DNA of 38,864 nt, taken from NCBI GenBank assembly GCA_947624375.1, contig CANQKD010000019.1, positions 1-38,864 of the forward strand. Reading direction: 5' to 3'. The notes under the pieces are model-generated. The model was not told the DNA's origin. It ran no database searches and saw only the letters and a list, made by a program, of their open reading frames with translations. The position numbers were made by a program, and so were the translations under genes. Each line of letters starts with the position of its first letter. Within the stretch, counting starts at the first letter, position 1. Source of the stretch: an uncultured Clostridia bacterium (lineage in GTDB: Bacteria > Bacillota > Clostridia > Oscillospirales > Ruminococcaceae). Shown piece by piece: positions 15,545-23,782 of the stretch.

Positions 15545-16366
15545 CAAAATGGGAAAGTTTTCGATCAAGCCTTTTTCAAAAGGCTTGCAGGGTGTGGGGC
15601 GGCGCCCCACAAAGACACAGCGTGCGCTCCGAAAAAGGTGAATTGAAAAACAGTCCGGTGGACTGTTTTTCAAGAGGAAAATCCCTGCAAGAGAGGGATT
15701 TTCCTTTGGAAAGACCCGACTATTTCTCCTGCGCGCGCTTGCGTGCACAATAGCTATGTTAAAAGTTTGCGCTTACGCGCAGCCTGCTGGAGCTCACACA
15801 TTGACCGCCATAAGTGTCGGTCAAGTGCAGAAAAAATCCCTCGCCGCCAAAAACGGTCGGCGGCGCACACCTTGCGGTGTGACGGGCTTTTTTCGTTCAC
15901 CGCTACACTTCTGTTTGGTTATCTCACATTTTTAGTACATCAGTATTTTTGCGCATTTTATTTGTTATGAATTTCTCACACTGTTTGGCGTTCCAGAATG
16001 GAACGCGGCATAATAGCTATGCGCTACACCTAGGGAACGCCCTCTCTTGCAGGGCGTTCCCTCTTGAAAAACAGTCCACAGGACTGTTTTTCAATTCACC
16101 CTTTGCGGAGCGCACGTTGTGTTTTCGGGGGCTCTGCCCCCGTACCCCTGCAAGCCTTTTGAAAAAGGCTTGACCGAAAACTTTTAATTTCTTGACAGGG
16201 ATTACAACTTATGCGATTAAACGCACTCGCTGAAAAATTACATTTTATATACGCACAAAGTTTTTTGAGAACGGGAAGAAGCCTCGAAGAGGGTTCTTCG
16301 GCACTTGCCAGACTGTTCACAGTCTGGCAATGTGTACGCTCCTGCGCGCTGCGTAAGCAGCATTAT
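15545..16366. repeat. Mosaic hairpin-repeat cluster between serS and parB
   Basis: This is gene-free. Modules: module B (aagcctttttcaaaaggctt then gtggggc/gccccac, about 15565-15612); a 14-bp stem at 15643-15673; GGAAAATCCC with GGGATTTTCC around TGCAAGAGA (15676-15704); the inverted three-way junction (15832-15893); module F (about 15910-15960); GCGTTCC/GGAACGC (15988-16006); GGGAACGCCC with GGGCGTTCCC around TCTCTTGCA (16033-16061); a 14-bp stem (16064-16094); inverted module B (about 16120-16200); and module E (16305-16330). A gcttac/gtaagc hairpin ends near the parB stop. Confidence 0.85.
15832..15893 (-). repeat. Three-way-junction hairpin module, copy 4 (inverted)
   Basis: On the minus strand CACACC-GCAA-GGTGTG (15866-15881) is followed by CGCCGCC/GGCGGCG (15842-15865). 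Flanking gaacgaaaaaagccc and gggattttttc match the plus-strand copies. Confidence 0.82.
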
Positions 16367-16368
16367 TA

Positions 16369-17265
16369 TTACTCAACTTCCGTACTCACTGCAAGCCGTG
16401 AGGCGAAACTTTTAAGCTCTTCCATGCTTTTGAACTCTATCTCCAGCCTTTGGGCGCCGCCCTTTTGCTGCCTTACCTTTACCGCTGCGCCCGTCAGCTT
16501 CTTCATGGCTATCTCCAGCTCGCTGACATACGGGTCTTTGCTGACAAATCCTTTTGCCTGCGGCTTTTTCGTCTCTTTGCCCTCGGCTGCCAGCATTGCC
16601 TCCAGCGCGCGGACGGTGAGCTTTTCTTCTTTGGCTCTCTGCGCCAGTGCGGCACACTTTTCTTTATCCGCGACCCCGGCGAGCACCTTTGCGTGACCTA
16701 CCGAAATATCGCCGCTTGACAGCATTTTTTGCACGCTCTCGGGCAGCTCCAGCAGCCTGAGCGAATTTGCGACGACCGAGCGCGGTTTTGACACCTTTTC
16801 GGCTATCTGCTCCTGTGTCATGGAAAATTCTTCCGACAGACGTTTATAGCCGGCGGCTTCTTCCACGGGGTCAAGGCTCTCTCTTTGCAGGTTCTCGATC
16901 AGCGCGATCTGGGCGGCTTGCAGGTCGTCAAGCTCCTTGACTATTGCAGGGACTTCCTTTATCCCGGCTTTCATTGCCGCTCGCCACCGCCGCTCGCCTG
17001 CGACTATTTTATAGCTCTCGCCGCTCTTTCTTACCAGTATCGGCTGCAGCATTCCGTGCTGCTGCAATGACTGCGCCAGCTGCTCTATTGCATCTTCGTC
17101 AAACTTTGTTCTGGGCTGTTTTCTGTCGGGCTCAACAGACGAGGTTCTCAGCATTATTACGCCGCTCTCACTGTTTTCGGTATTTTTATTGTCTGTTGTT
17201 TCTTCGGTATCGTCGTAAAGTTCAAACAGGGTGTCGTATCCTTTTCCCAGTTTCTTCTTTTTCAT
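16369..17265 (-). CDS. parB: Chromosome partitioning protein ParB (Spo0J)
   Basis: ParB binds parS sites near the origin, spreads as a CTP-dependent clamp and loads SMC. The 298-residue product has the typical start MKKKKLGKGYDTLF, then the CTPase domain with VAGERRWRAAMKAG (about 90-103) and NLQRE, a helix-turn-helix with MTQEQIAEKVSKPRSVVANSLRLL, and a C-terminal dimerisation region. I chose the ATG at 17265. A GTG at 17280 overlaps the parA stop (GTGA) and would add five residues. It follows parA in one operon. I found no close match to the canonical parS 16-mer in the window by eye. Confidence 0.95.
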   Translation of the reverse strand: MKKKKLGKGYDTLFELYDDTEETTDNKNTENSESGVIMLRTSSVEPDRKQPRTKFDEDAIEQLAQSLQQHGMLQPILVRKSGESYKIVAGERRWRAAMKAGIKEVPAIVKELDDLQAAQIALIENLQRESLDPVEEAAGYKRLSEEFSMTQEQIAEKVSKPRSVVANSLRLLELPESVQKMLSSGDISVGHAKVLAGVADKEKCAALAQRAKEEKLTVRALEAMLAAEGKETKKPQAKGFVSKDPYVSELEIAMKKLTGAAVKVRQQKGGAQRLEIEFKSMEELKSFASRLAVSTEVE

Positions 17266-17276
17266 GCGTAGATCTC

Positions 17277-18047
17277 TCACCTTACCTTTTCCCGTTTAAG
17301 TATCTCTTTTGCGAGTTCTTCATAGGCTTTTGCGCCCTTTGACTTTTTATCGTAATACATTATAGGCATACCGAAACTGGGCGCTTCGGAAATGGCTACA
17401 CTTCGCGGTATTACAGTATTGAAGACATCTTTTTTGAAATATTTATCTACTTCCGCTGCCACCTGCTCGGTAAGCTTATATCTGCCGACATACATTGTAT
17501 ACAGTATGCCCTCGACTTTAAGTTCCGGGTTGCTGCTTTTGCGTATTCTTTTTATGGTATCCATAAGTTCCGCGAGACCCTCCAGCGACAAAAACTCACA
17601 CTGTATAGGTATCAGAGCGGAATCTGCGGCTGTTAAAGCGTTTATTGTAAGAATATCCAGCGAGGGGGCACAGTCTACAAGCACAAAGTCGTAGTCATCG
17701 CGCACATCGGCGATCTGCTTTTTAAGAAAATTTGCTCTGTCTTTTTCATCTATAAGCTCTACCGCTGCGCCTGCCAGATCTTTTGTGGCAGGAATGATAC
17801 TTATACCGCGAAACTGTGTTGAAACTACTCCCTCAAACGCTTTGCACTGCTCTACCAGAACGTCATAAGAGGTATAGCGTATACTTTTTTTGGAAACGCC
17901 GAGGCTGGTGGTGGTATTTCCCTGCGGATCGAGGTCGATAATAAGCACTTTTTTGCCTTTAAGACCCAGTGCTGCCGCGAGATTTACTACGGTGGTGGTC
18001 TTGCCAACGCCGCCTTTCTGGTTTGAAACGGCGATCACTCTGCCCAA
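17277..18047 (-). CDS. parA: ParA family ATPase (Soj)
   Basis: This Walker-type ATPase works with ParB in origin segregation and can regulate DnaA. The deviant Walker A KGGVGKTTT lies near the N-terminus, followed by IIDLDPQGN and the VLVDCAPSL motif (Walker B). The length of 256 residues is normal. The start is a TTG (18045-18047) giving MGRVIAVSNQKGG, which matches family N-termini and stands 6 nt after AGGTG; the ATG at 18071 would add eight atypical residues. A near-consensus promoter lies at 18083-18111. It is the first gene of the parA-parB operon. Confidence 0.95.
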   Translation of the reverse strand: MGRVIAVSNQKGGVGKTTTVVNLAAALGLKGKKVLIIDLDPQGNTTTSLGVSKKSIRYTSYDVLVEQCKAFEGVVSTQFRGISIIPATKDLAGAAVELIDEKDRANFLKKQIADVRDDYDFVLVDCAPSLDILTINALTAADSALIPIQCEFLSLEGLAELMDTIKRIRKSSNPELKVEGILYTMYVGRYKLTEQVAAEVDKYFKKDVFNTVIPRSVAISEAPSFGMPIMYYDKKSKGAKAYEELAKEILKREKVR

Positions 18048-18082
18048 CTGCCACACCTCTTTCCAAAACAATATTACATTTT

Positions 18083-18111
18083 ATTATACTACATTTTAGT
18101 CAAATAGTCAA
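18083..18111 (-). promoter_or_regulatory. Promoter of the parA-parB operon
   Basis: On the minus strand TTGACT (18106-18111) and TATAAT (18083-18088) are 17 bp apart. A second TTGACT copy lies 8 bp closer (18098-18103). Confidence 0.88.
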
Positions 18112-18206
18112 GAGCGGAGGTACACAAAGTGAAATTTCTGTAATACGCTTTGCCACATATTACTATATACTATAATAGTACAGTGACATAATATGCATAA
18201 AATTAT

Positions 18207-18235
18207 AAAACGAGCCGGAGAATAGCTCTCCGGCT
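18207..18235 (-). terminator. Terminator after jag
   Basis: A 9-bp stem, AGCCGGAGA (18213-18221) with TCTCCGGCT (18227-18235), is followed on the minus strand by cgttttataatttt. It ends the rpmH-to-jag unit 17 bp after the jag stop. Confidence 0.85.
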
Positions 18236-18251
18236 GCGATATAAGCTTTAG

Positions 18252-19043
18252 TTAAAACTCTATCTTAGAATACAGTCCGCTGCCGAGTTCCATAGTATCT
18301 TCGGGCTTGGGCTTTTTATAGTCTTTCTCAAAAGATGTAGAAATATCGAGGCTCTTTACGGGTCTTTGACGTCTGCCGCCGTTTCTTCTGCCGCCTCTGC
18401 GGTCATCGCCTCTTCTATCTCTTCTCTCGGTAGAGCTTATGAGCACCTTTCTATAGGGTTCTTCGCCGACGCTCTTGGATGTAACGCCCTCTATCTCCGA
18501 GACTGTGGCGTGCACTATTCTTCTTTCGTAAGGGTTCATAGGCTCTAAAGCGGAAGTTCTGCCGTTTTTCTTGACGCCCTCGGCTATTTTCTTGGTAAGG
18601 TCTATAAGGTACTGCTTTCTTTTCTCTCTGAAGCCGCAGCTGTCGATAGAAATTCTGTAGTATTCCTTATTTATCTTATTGCAGGCGAGGGAAGAAAGAT
18701 ACTGCAAGGCATCTAAAAGCTCACCTTTTTTGCCGATAAGCTCTTCAAAGCCGTCGGCGACTATTTCAAACTTAACGCCCTCTTCGCTCTCATCTGTTTC
18801 GATAGCTGCATTTTCAACGCCCATATCGCGGATAATTGCCATAATATAGCCTTTTGCTATGTCTGTCTTGGTCTCCTCATATCCTGCCTTTATTCTGGCA
18901 TCGCCTTTTGTTTTGCCGAACAGACCTTTTTTGGGTTCTTCGATCACTTCGACCGTGATACGATCCTGCGATACGCCGAACTCCTCGGCTGCCATTTGCC
19001 TGGCTTCTTCAACTGTTTTTGCGGTAAATTCCTTTGTTACCAT
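18252..19043 (-). CDS. jag: Jag/KhpB RNA-binding protein
   Basis: Jag (SpoIIIJ-associated protein, KhpB) is a cytoplasmic RNA-binding protein linked to cell-wall growth and sporulation control. The 263-residue product has the Jag-N domain (1-50, ending KKGLFGKTKG), a KH domain (about 85-160, with IGKKGELLDALQYLSSLACNK) and an R3H domain (about 165-215, with NPYERRIVHATVSEIEGVTSKS). An Arg/Gly-rich stretch (about 220-235) may add RNA affinity. It lies 39 bp after yidC, the usual pairing in Firmicutes. Confidence 0.95.
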   Translation of the reverse strand: MVTKEFTAKTVEEARQMAAEEFGVSQDRITVEVIEEPKKGLFGKTKGDARIKAGYEETKTDIAKGYIMAIIRDMGVENAAIETDESEEGVKFEIVADGFEELIGKKGELLDALQYLSSLACNKINKEYYRISIDSCGFREKRKQYLIDLTKKIAEGVKKNGRTSALEPMNPYERRIVHATVSEIEGVTSKSVGEEPYRKVLISSTERRDRRGDDRRGGRRNGGRRQRPVKSLDISTSFEKDYKKPKPEDTMELGSGLYSKIEF

Positions 19044-19082
19044 AACTCTTTACACTCCTTTTCTTATTTTAACGGCTATTCA

Positions 19083-20507
19083 TCAGTCTTCGTAGTATTC
19101 ATCGCCGTACTTTTCTGCCATACGCTTTCTTGCCTCGTTGAGTTTCTTTCTCTGAAGCTCTTTCAGCTCTGCTTTTGAAAGCTCTTTTTTCTCTTTATGT
19201 TCATCATCATCGTCATCGTCGTCGTCTTCGTTATAGAAGCTGAGACGTTTTGCGACCTCTGCGGAAGTGCCGTCGGCATTTTGCATCTCGAGCATCTTCT
19301 GCATCATGGTCTTGCGCCTCTTTTTATTTTTAGCCATATCCTTGTCTACCATTCTGCCTATTCTTTCGGGCGTATAGACGAGGTTAAGGACTATTATCTG
19401 CACGAGAGAAAGTATTCCCGAATATATCCAGTAAATACCTAAGCCCGCAGGGAAGCCGAACGCTATGAACAGCGAGAACAGGGGCATTACGTACATCATC
19501 ATCTTCATGCCGCCGCCCATCTGCACCGAGGGATTGTTTTTCTTTGTAAAGTAGTTTGAAACGAAAGTGCACACCAGCTGCGTTACAAAGGATATTATAG
19601 GTATTAAAACAGTTAAATTCTTAGTGCTGGGGTAAACGCCGAGACCAAAGCCTAAAAGCGTATAGTTAAAGTCCTGAATCTCGCTGACAAGTTTGCTGTC
19701 TATCTTCTCAAAAGGCAGAGTAAAGCCATCTTTTATGATATTTATTACAACAAGCTCGGGTCTGGCGCGAAGCTGCTTTGAAACCTTGCTGTCGTCTATC
19801 ATAAACAGATAGAGATTATCCTCCTCTGTTTCTCCTCTGTACATCATAAGGGCTTCTACGGCGCTTGTTATCTGCTCTTTTGAGGAATACTTCTTGTCGT
19901 CTATCTCTGCTTCTTTTATAGAAGAAGTTTCTTTGAAGTTATACTCCTTGCCGTCCTTATCGGTGACTTTATTCTCGTTAAGGGCGGTGATCATCGTACC
20001 TTTTTCTTCATCGGAAAGTTCGCCGTTTTGATCTGCATCATACATAGCGACGAGCTTTTCAAAGTCTATCTCGTTATCTTTGATATCATAGCACACGGTA
20101 TACAGCGAAGAGACCACGCTGGAGGCTCTGTCTATCTTGCCGTTGTCTATATCGTTGAGAACATAGTATATAGGCTGATAGACAACGTTTATAAGAGAGA
20201 ACAGCACGAGCATCGATATTATCATAGGCAGGCAGCTGCCGGCAGGGCTCACGCCCTCTTTGGCATAAAACTCGGCGAGTTTTTGCTGGAGCTGCTCGTT
20301 ATTCTTGCCGTACTTTTTCTTGATCTTCTCGATCTCGGGCTGGTATCTTTGCATTTTTGCGGTGCTCTTCTGCTGCTTTATCTGAAGCGGCAGAAGTATT
20401 ATCTTTATAAGAACGGTAAACGCAAGCAACGCAATACCGTAGTCTCTTATCAGCTTATAGCAAAGCTCCATAAGTAATCCCAGAGGGATAGCTATCAATC
20501 TGAACAT
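19083..20507 (-). CDS. yidC: YidC/OxaI/SpoIIIJ membrane protein insertase with extracytoplasmic insertion
   Basis: YidC inserts proteins into the membrane alone or with SecYEG. The 474-residue product lacks the large N-terminal Gram-negative domain but is long for a Gram-positive YidC. It has hydrophobic segments at about 24-42, 93-117, 282-318, 335-357 and 360-380. The cytoplasmic hairpin (45-90) carries KMQRYQPEIEKIKKKYGKN and the conserved ARG is at Lys34-Ile35 equivalents in TVLIKIILLPL. Between the third and fourth segments is an insertion of about 160 residues (120-280) holding a perfect EF-hand calcium-binding loop, DADQNGELSDEE (157-168). The tail has an eight-residue Asp run (about 427-434) and a Lys-rich end. 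It starts 2 bp after yidD. Confidence 0.93.
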   Translation of the reverse strand: MFRLIAIPLGLLMELCYKLIRDYGIALLAFTVLIKIILLPLQIKQQKSTAKMQRYQPEIEKIKKKYGKNNEQLQQKLAEFYAKEGVSPAGSCLPMIISMLVLFSLINVVYQPIYYVLNDIDNGKIDRASSVVSSLYTVCYDIKDNEIDFEKLVAMYDADQNGELSDEEKGTMITALNENKVTDKDGKEYNFKETSSIKEAEIDDKKYSSKEQITSAVEALMMYRGETEEDNLYLFMIDDSKVSKQLRARPELVVINIIKDGFTLPFEKIDSKLVSEIQDFNYTLLGFGLGVYPSTKNLTVLIPIISFVTQLVCTFVSNYFTKKNNPSVQMGGGMKMMMYVMPLFSLFIAFGFPAGLGIYWIYSGILSLVQIIVLNLVYTPERIGRMVDKDMAKNKKRRKTMMQKMLEMQNADGTSAEVAKRLSFYNEDDDDDDDDEHKEKKELSKAELKELQRKKLNEARKRMAEKYGDEYYED

Positions 20508-20509
20508 TA

Positions 20510-20773
20510 TTATCTTCTCCTGAATTTTGTAAAAAAGCTGCCGAAAAGTTTATATTCTTCGGGCACGGGATCGTAGCCGCCCTTTGACCAAGGGTTACAT
20601 CTTAAAAGTCTCCACATTGAAAGAACAGTGCCCTTTATTACGCCGTGCTTTTCATAAGCCTGCAATGCATAGGCAGAGCAGGTGGGGTAGTATTTGCAGC
20701 AGGGCTTCATTTTCAAGGGGCTTATAAATTTTCTGTAAAACCGCACCGGCAGCTGAAATAGTTTTCTTAGCAT
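20510..20773 (-). CDS. yidD: Membrane protein insertion efficiency factor YidD
   Basis: YidD is a small membrane-associated protein that assists YidC. The 87-residue product shows the family signature with [29 protein letters not shown] and GGYDPVP. The length is typical. The ribosome site is weak (only A-rich sequence lies before the ATG), so translation may depend on coupling with rnpA, whose end is 9 bp upstream. Confidence 0.96.
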   Translation of the reverse strand: MLRKLFQLPVRFYRKFISPLKMKPCCKYYPTCSAYALQAYEKHGVIKGTVLSMWRLLRCNPWSKGGYDPVPEEYKLFGSFFTKFRRR

Positions 20774-20782
20774 CGTTATTTT

Positions 20783-21136
20783 TTATTTTTTATTATCCGC
20801 ATTTGCGGCGGTGTTTACCAAGGGTATCACTCTTTTCATGATGAACCACTCGACATCGCCCGACTTTTTTTCAAGTATCTCTTTTCTTGCGACAAAGACC
20901 ATATCATAGCCTATGGGAATATATTTTTCGCACTTTCTGTAGGCGGCACGAATTATTCTCTTAGCTCTGTTGCGCTGCACTGCGCCGCCTATCTTTTTGC
21001 CTGCGGTTATGCCGAACCTGTTGTAGGCTGTTTTGTTCCTTTTAAAATAGCATACCGCAAAAGAGCATGACACATATTTTGCCTTATAGCAAGAGGAAAA
21101 TACCTTGCTTTCTTTTAAAACGTCTGTAAAAAGCAT
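20783..21136 (-). CDS. rnpA: Ribonuclease P protein component
   Basis: RnpA is the protein subunit of RNase P, which removes 5' leaders from tRNA precursors. The 117-residue product carries the RNR signature in AVQRNRAKRIIRAAYR, preceded by FGITAGKKIGG, and the C-terminal strand YDMVFVARKE. It lies downstream of rpmH but is separated from it by a strong hairpin with a T-tail, so its level may be set by readthrough. A ribosome site AAAGGATAGG is rather far from the ATG. Confidence 0.95.
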   Translation of the reverse strand: MLFTDVLKESKVFSSCYKAKYVSCSFAVCYFKRNKTAYNRFGITAGKKIGGAVQRNRAKRIIRAAYRKCEKYIPIGYDMVFVARKEILEKKSGDVEWFIMKRVIPLVNTAANADNKK

Positions 21137-21177
21137 AATTTAAAAAACCTATCCTTTGCAAAAAAGACAGCAATTAA

Positions 21178-21223
21178 CAAAAAGACCACCATACCAAATA
21201 TCTTAGCTTGGTATAGGGTGGTC
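21178..21223 (-). terminator. Strong terminator or attenuator between rpmH and rnpA
   Basis: gaccaccataccaa (21184-21197) pairs with ttggtatagggtggtc (21208-21223) with one extra A-containing bulge. On the minus strand the hairpin runs into TTTTTGTTAATTG. It sits just after the rpmH stop and would reduce expression of rnpA, yidD, yidC and jag relative to L34. Confidence 0.9.
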
Positions 21224-21230
21224 AGCTTTT

Positions 21231-21365
21231 TTAGTAGGTCAGACTTGCTCTACCCTTTGCTCTTCTTCTGGAAAGGATCTTGCGTCCGTTCCTGGTAGCC
21301 ATTCTTTTTCTGAAACCGTGCTCTCTTTTCCTCTGGAGCTTCTTGGGCTGGTATGTTCTTTTCAC
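21231..21365 (-). CDS. rpmH: Ribosomal protein L34
   Basis: L34 is a small basic protein of the large ribosomal subunit. The 44-residue product starts at a GTG (21363-21365) and shows [18 protein letters not shown] and [18 protein letters not shown], the diagnostic L34 strings. An AAAGGGGG ribosome site stands about 10 nt upstream. It heads the conserved rpmH-rnpA-yidD-yidC-jag run and faces dnaA across the origin region. Confidence 0.97.
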   Translation of the reverse strand: MKRTYQPKKLQRKREHGFRKRMATRNGRKILSRRRAKGRASLTY

Positions 21366-21473
21366 TTGTATTATCCCCCTTTCGGATATATAAAACCGTA
21401 TCTTACAAAAAATACGTATCCATATCTATACTTATAACCGCAATCAGCGGCTGTCAGACCCTGACAATAAACT

Positions 21474-21503
21474 ATTATAACTCATTTCAGTACCCTTTGT
21501 CAA
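21474..21503 (-). promoter_or_regulatory. Promoter of the rpmH operon
   Basis: On the minus strand TTGACA (21498-21503) and TATAAT (21474-21479) are separated by 18 bp. Both hexamers are consensus. The leader to the GTG start is about 105 nt. Confidence 0.9.
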
Positions 21504-21695
21504 GCATTTTTTAAACTTTTTTATCTGCACATTTAACTAAATTTTGCAAAAAATCAGCTGTTATTTTTATGACGGACAACTTTTGCCGCACGAAAATGCC
21601 ATCACATACTACATATTGTGGTGAAACTTTTAAAACAGAAATGTTAAAAAATTTGTTAAATATGCGCCGCAGGGGATTTTTTTGTATTTCAACGC

Positions 21696-21724
21696 TTGTA
21701 ATTTATAAAAAAATATGTTATAAT
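21696..21724 (+). promoter_or_regulatory. Promoter of dnaA
   Basis: TTGTAA (21696-21701) and TATAAT (21719-21724) are separated by 17 AT-rich bases. The dnaA ATG is about 115 nt downstream. Confidence 0.85.
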
Positions 21725-21845
21725 TATATGTGTATTGATATTTGTATTTATAATTGTGTGAAAGTATCTGTTTTTATCTGTTTTTATATCGTTTTGACCG
21801 ATGTTTTTAAGGTTTACGTACTTCACACAAGGAAAGGAAAAATAT

Positions 21846-23189
21846 ATGAACTCGTTTTCCAATGTGGTCGAAAAGGTAAAAGATTATTGCAAAAGCGACC
21901 CGGGCATAAGCAGTGTGGGATATGATATGTGGATAAAAACTTTGCAGCCTTACAAGCTGGAGGATGGCACGGCGATCATGTACGCGGACTCGGACTTCAG
22001 CGCGAAGACGGCTTATTCACAGTACGGCGACATACTGAAAATTGCCTTTGAAGAGATACTGGGTTTTGCTGTTGATGTGAAAATTCTTGTAAAGCCCGGC
22101 GAAGAATCGGAAGCTAAAAACAAAGAGATAACGGCTGCCGAAGAAAGGATAATGAACGAGAGCGGCGGCAAAGAGCTGACGTTTGACAACTTTGTAAAGG
22201 GTAAATCTAACGAGCTGGCGTATGCGTTCTGCACGGCGGTATCGGATCTTGACAACAACGAGAACAAGGACGTTTTCAATCCGCTTTTCATTTACGGAAA
22301 TTCGGGACTGGGAAAAACGCACCTGATAAAGGCTATTGAAAACAAGGTACACAAGCTTTACCCAGATGTGAATCTGATATATATAACGGGTGAGCAGTTC
22401 ACCAACGAATATATAAAGGCTGTTACTAACAAAGAGACGGCTGCTTTTCATGACAAGTTCAGGAATGCGGACTTTCTGCTTATGGACGATGTGCAGTTCA
22501 TTGCGGGAAAAGACTCGACTCAGGAAGAGTTTTTCTACACGTTCAACGAGATATACAACAGGGGAAAGCAGATAGTGCTGACCTCTGACATACCGCCCTC
22601 TAAGATAACAAAGCTGATGGACAGGCTGCACTCGCGTTTTGTGACGGGTATGCAGGTGGATATTCAGCCGCCCGACTTTGAAACGAGGATAGCGATACTC
22701 AATAAAAAGGCACAGGATCTGGGAATGACGCTGAGCGAACCGGTAACGAGGATAATAGCGGAGAAGCTGAAAACCAACATTCGGCAGCTGGAGGGCGCGG
22801 TAAAGAAGATAAAGGCTCTGACAGTGTTTACAAGCGAGAGCCCGTCTATCTCGATGGCGCAGAGGGTAGTAAAGGAGATCCAGATAGACAATCACCCGGC
22901 GGAGATAACAGTTGACAGGATAATAAGTGAGATATCGGTGGCGTTCGGGGTATCGCCCGAGGATATAAGGTCTAAAAACCGCAGCGCACCTATTTCTCTT
23001 GCAAGGAAAGTGACTATTTACATTCTCAGGGAAGTAAAGGGTATGACATTCTTAGAGATAGGGAGCGAGCTGAACAGAGATCACTCGACGATGACCACGG
23101 GCTTCAAAGACGTTGTTGCGATGATGAAGAAGAACAACGATCTGAACGACACGGTGAGGGATATCATAAAAAACCTGAAAATGAGCTGA
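21846..23189 (+). CDS. dnaA: Chromosomal replication initiator DnaA
   Basis: DnaA binds origin boxes and opens the duplex. The 447-residue product has domain I (about 1-85), a short linker (86-110), the AAA+ domain with Walker A GNSGLGKTH (151-159) and Walker B FLLMDDVQF (210-218), and domain IV (about 355-447). The helix-turn-helix signature reads IGSELNRDHSTMTTG (405-419), where typical proteins have an extra glycine, GGRDHTTVIHA. So the loop is one residue shorter and positions equivalent to E. coli T435 and H439 are Ser414 and Thr418. The ATG at 21846 follows AAGGAAAGG; the ATG at 21801 would add 15 residues without support. The nearby repeats are TTCAACA-like rather than classical boxes. 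Confidence 0.96.
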   Translation: MNSFSNVVEKVKDYCKSDPGISSVGYDMWIKTLQPYKLEDGTAIMYADSDFSAKTAYSQYGDILKIAFEEILGFAVDVKILVKPGEESEAKNKEITAAEERIMNESGGKELTFDNFVKGKSNELAYAFCTAVSDLDNNENKDVFNPLFIYGNSGLGKTHLIKAIENKVHKLYPDVNLIYITGEQFTNEYIKAVTNKETAAFHDKFRNADFLLMDDVQFIAGKDSTQEEFFYTFNEIYNRGKQIVLTSDIPPSKITKLMDRLHSRFVTGMQVDIQPPDFETRIAILNKKAQDLGMTLSEPVTRIIAEKLKTNIRQLEGAVKKIKALTVFTSESPSISMAQRVVKEIQIDNHPAEITVDRIISEISVAFGVSPEDIRSKNRSAPISLARKVTIYILREVKGMTFLEIGSELNRDHSTMTTGFKDVVAMMKKNNDLNDTVRDIIKNLKMS

Positions 23190-23277
23190 ATTACAAAAGT
23201 TGGATATTTGATGAACAAAAATATTTTTGTTTTTAAGCACAGAAAAAATTATTTGTCAATATAAAATTTTTAGCTGT

Positions 23278-23533
23278 CTTTCAACACTTTCAACAAAGTT
23301 TTCAACACTTTGATCAACATGATTTTAATTATGTTGCCCTATTTTGTGCGCTGAAACGCATTTAATAACAAGATGTAGTTTTGAATTCGTATGTAAAAAT
23401 TTTATCTCTTCAACAAAGCAAGTTGAAAAAATTGAGAGAAAAAATAATTTTCAACGAAATCAACAACTTGTTTGAGTATGTTGAATGCGGTTTCAACTTT
23501 TTGAGAGGGGAGAGAAATGCGAAGTGTTGGATA
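23278..23533. repeat. Reiterated TTCAACA motif, candidate DnaA boxes
   Basis: CTTTCAACA occurs twice back to back (23278-23286 and 23287-23295). TTTTCAACA follows at 23299-23307, TGATCAACA at 23311-23319, TCTTCAACA at 23407-23415, AGTTGAAAA at 23421-23429 (reverse), TTTTCAACG at 23448-23456, AAATCAACA at 23457-23465, TGTTGAATG at 23479-23487 (reverse), GTTTCAACT at 23490-23498 and TGTTGGATA at 23525-23533 (reverse). TTTTCAACA differs from TTATCCACA at two positions. Confidence 0.8.
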
Positions 23534-23683
23534 GGTTGGGTAAGTGTTTGAAAAATGTGAGGCGATAAAGCCCCTTGGGGAGCGGAAAAGCGGGAGTTTT
23601 GAGTGATATGAGTGAGGCATATTACTATTAATATATTTTAATTTATAATTTGTTTGATGGAAAGAGAAAAATTTTTTTGTAAG

Positions 23684-23715
23684 GTAAGAAAGTAAGAAAG
23701 CAAGAAAGTAAAAAT
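23684..23715 (+). repeat. Four 8-bp direct repeats upstream of dnaN
   Basis: gtaagaaa (23684-23691), gtaagaaa (23692-23699), gcaagaaa (23700-23707) and gtaaaaat (23708-23715) follow each other without gaps, next to the AT-rich stretch. They may belong to the unwinding region or to the dnaN promoter. Confidence 0.8.
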
Positions 23716-23782
23716 TTTCACGGTTTAAATTGATAAATGTATCTGTAATTACGAATTATATTGTGAAAGGATGTTAAAGGTT

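Larger units (their letters stand above)
21366..21845. other. Divergent rpmH-dnaA intergenic region
   Basis: This 480-bp AT-rich stretch holds the two outward promoters and long leaders. It contains a small dyad (ctgtcagaccctgacag, about 21451-21467) in the rpmH leader. One TTTCAACG word is at 21686-21693. I see no canonical TTATCCACA DnaA box and no coding sequence; a frame starting at 21569 has no family features. Confidence 0.7.
23190..23782. other. Probable replication origin region between dnaA and dnaN
   Basis: This 593-bp gene-free AT-rich stretch lies at the co-orientation switch of the window. It contains an AT palindrome AACAAAAATATTTTTGTT (23214-23231), a cluster of TTCAACA-like motifs (23278-23533), a very AT-rich stretch (23619-23680) that could be the unwinding element, and 8-bp direct repeats (23684-23715) before dnaN. 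No classical TTATCCACA box was seen. Origin assignment is inference from location and repeats. Confidence 0.78.

Noticed and set aside
16369-18251. parS site near parA-parB
   Set aside because: No sequence close to TGTTNCACGTGAAACA was seen by eye here or near the origin. A motif scan would settle it.
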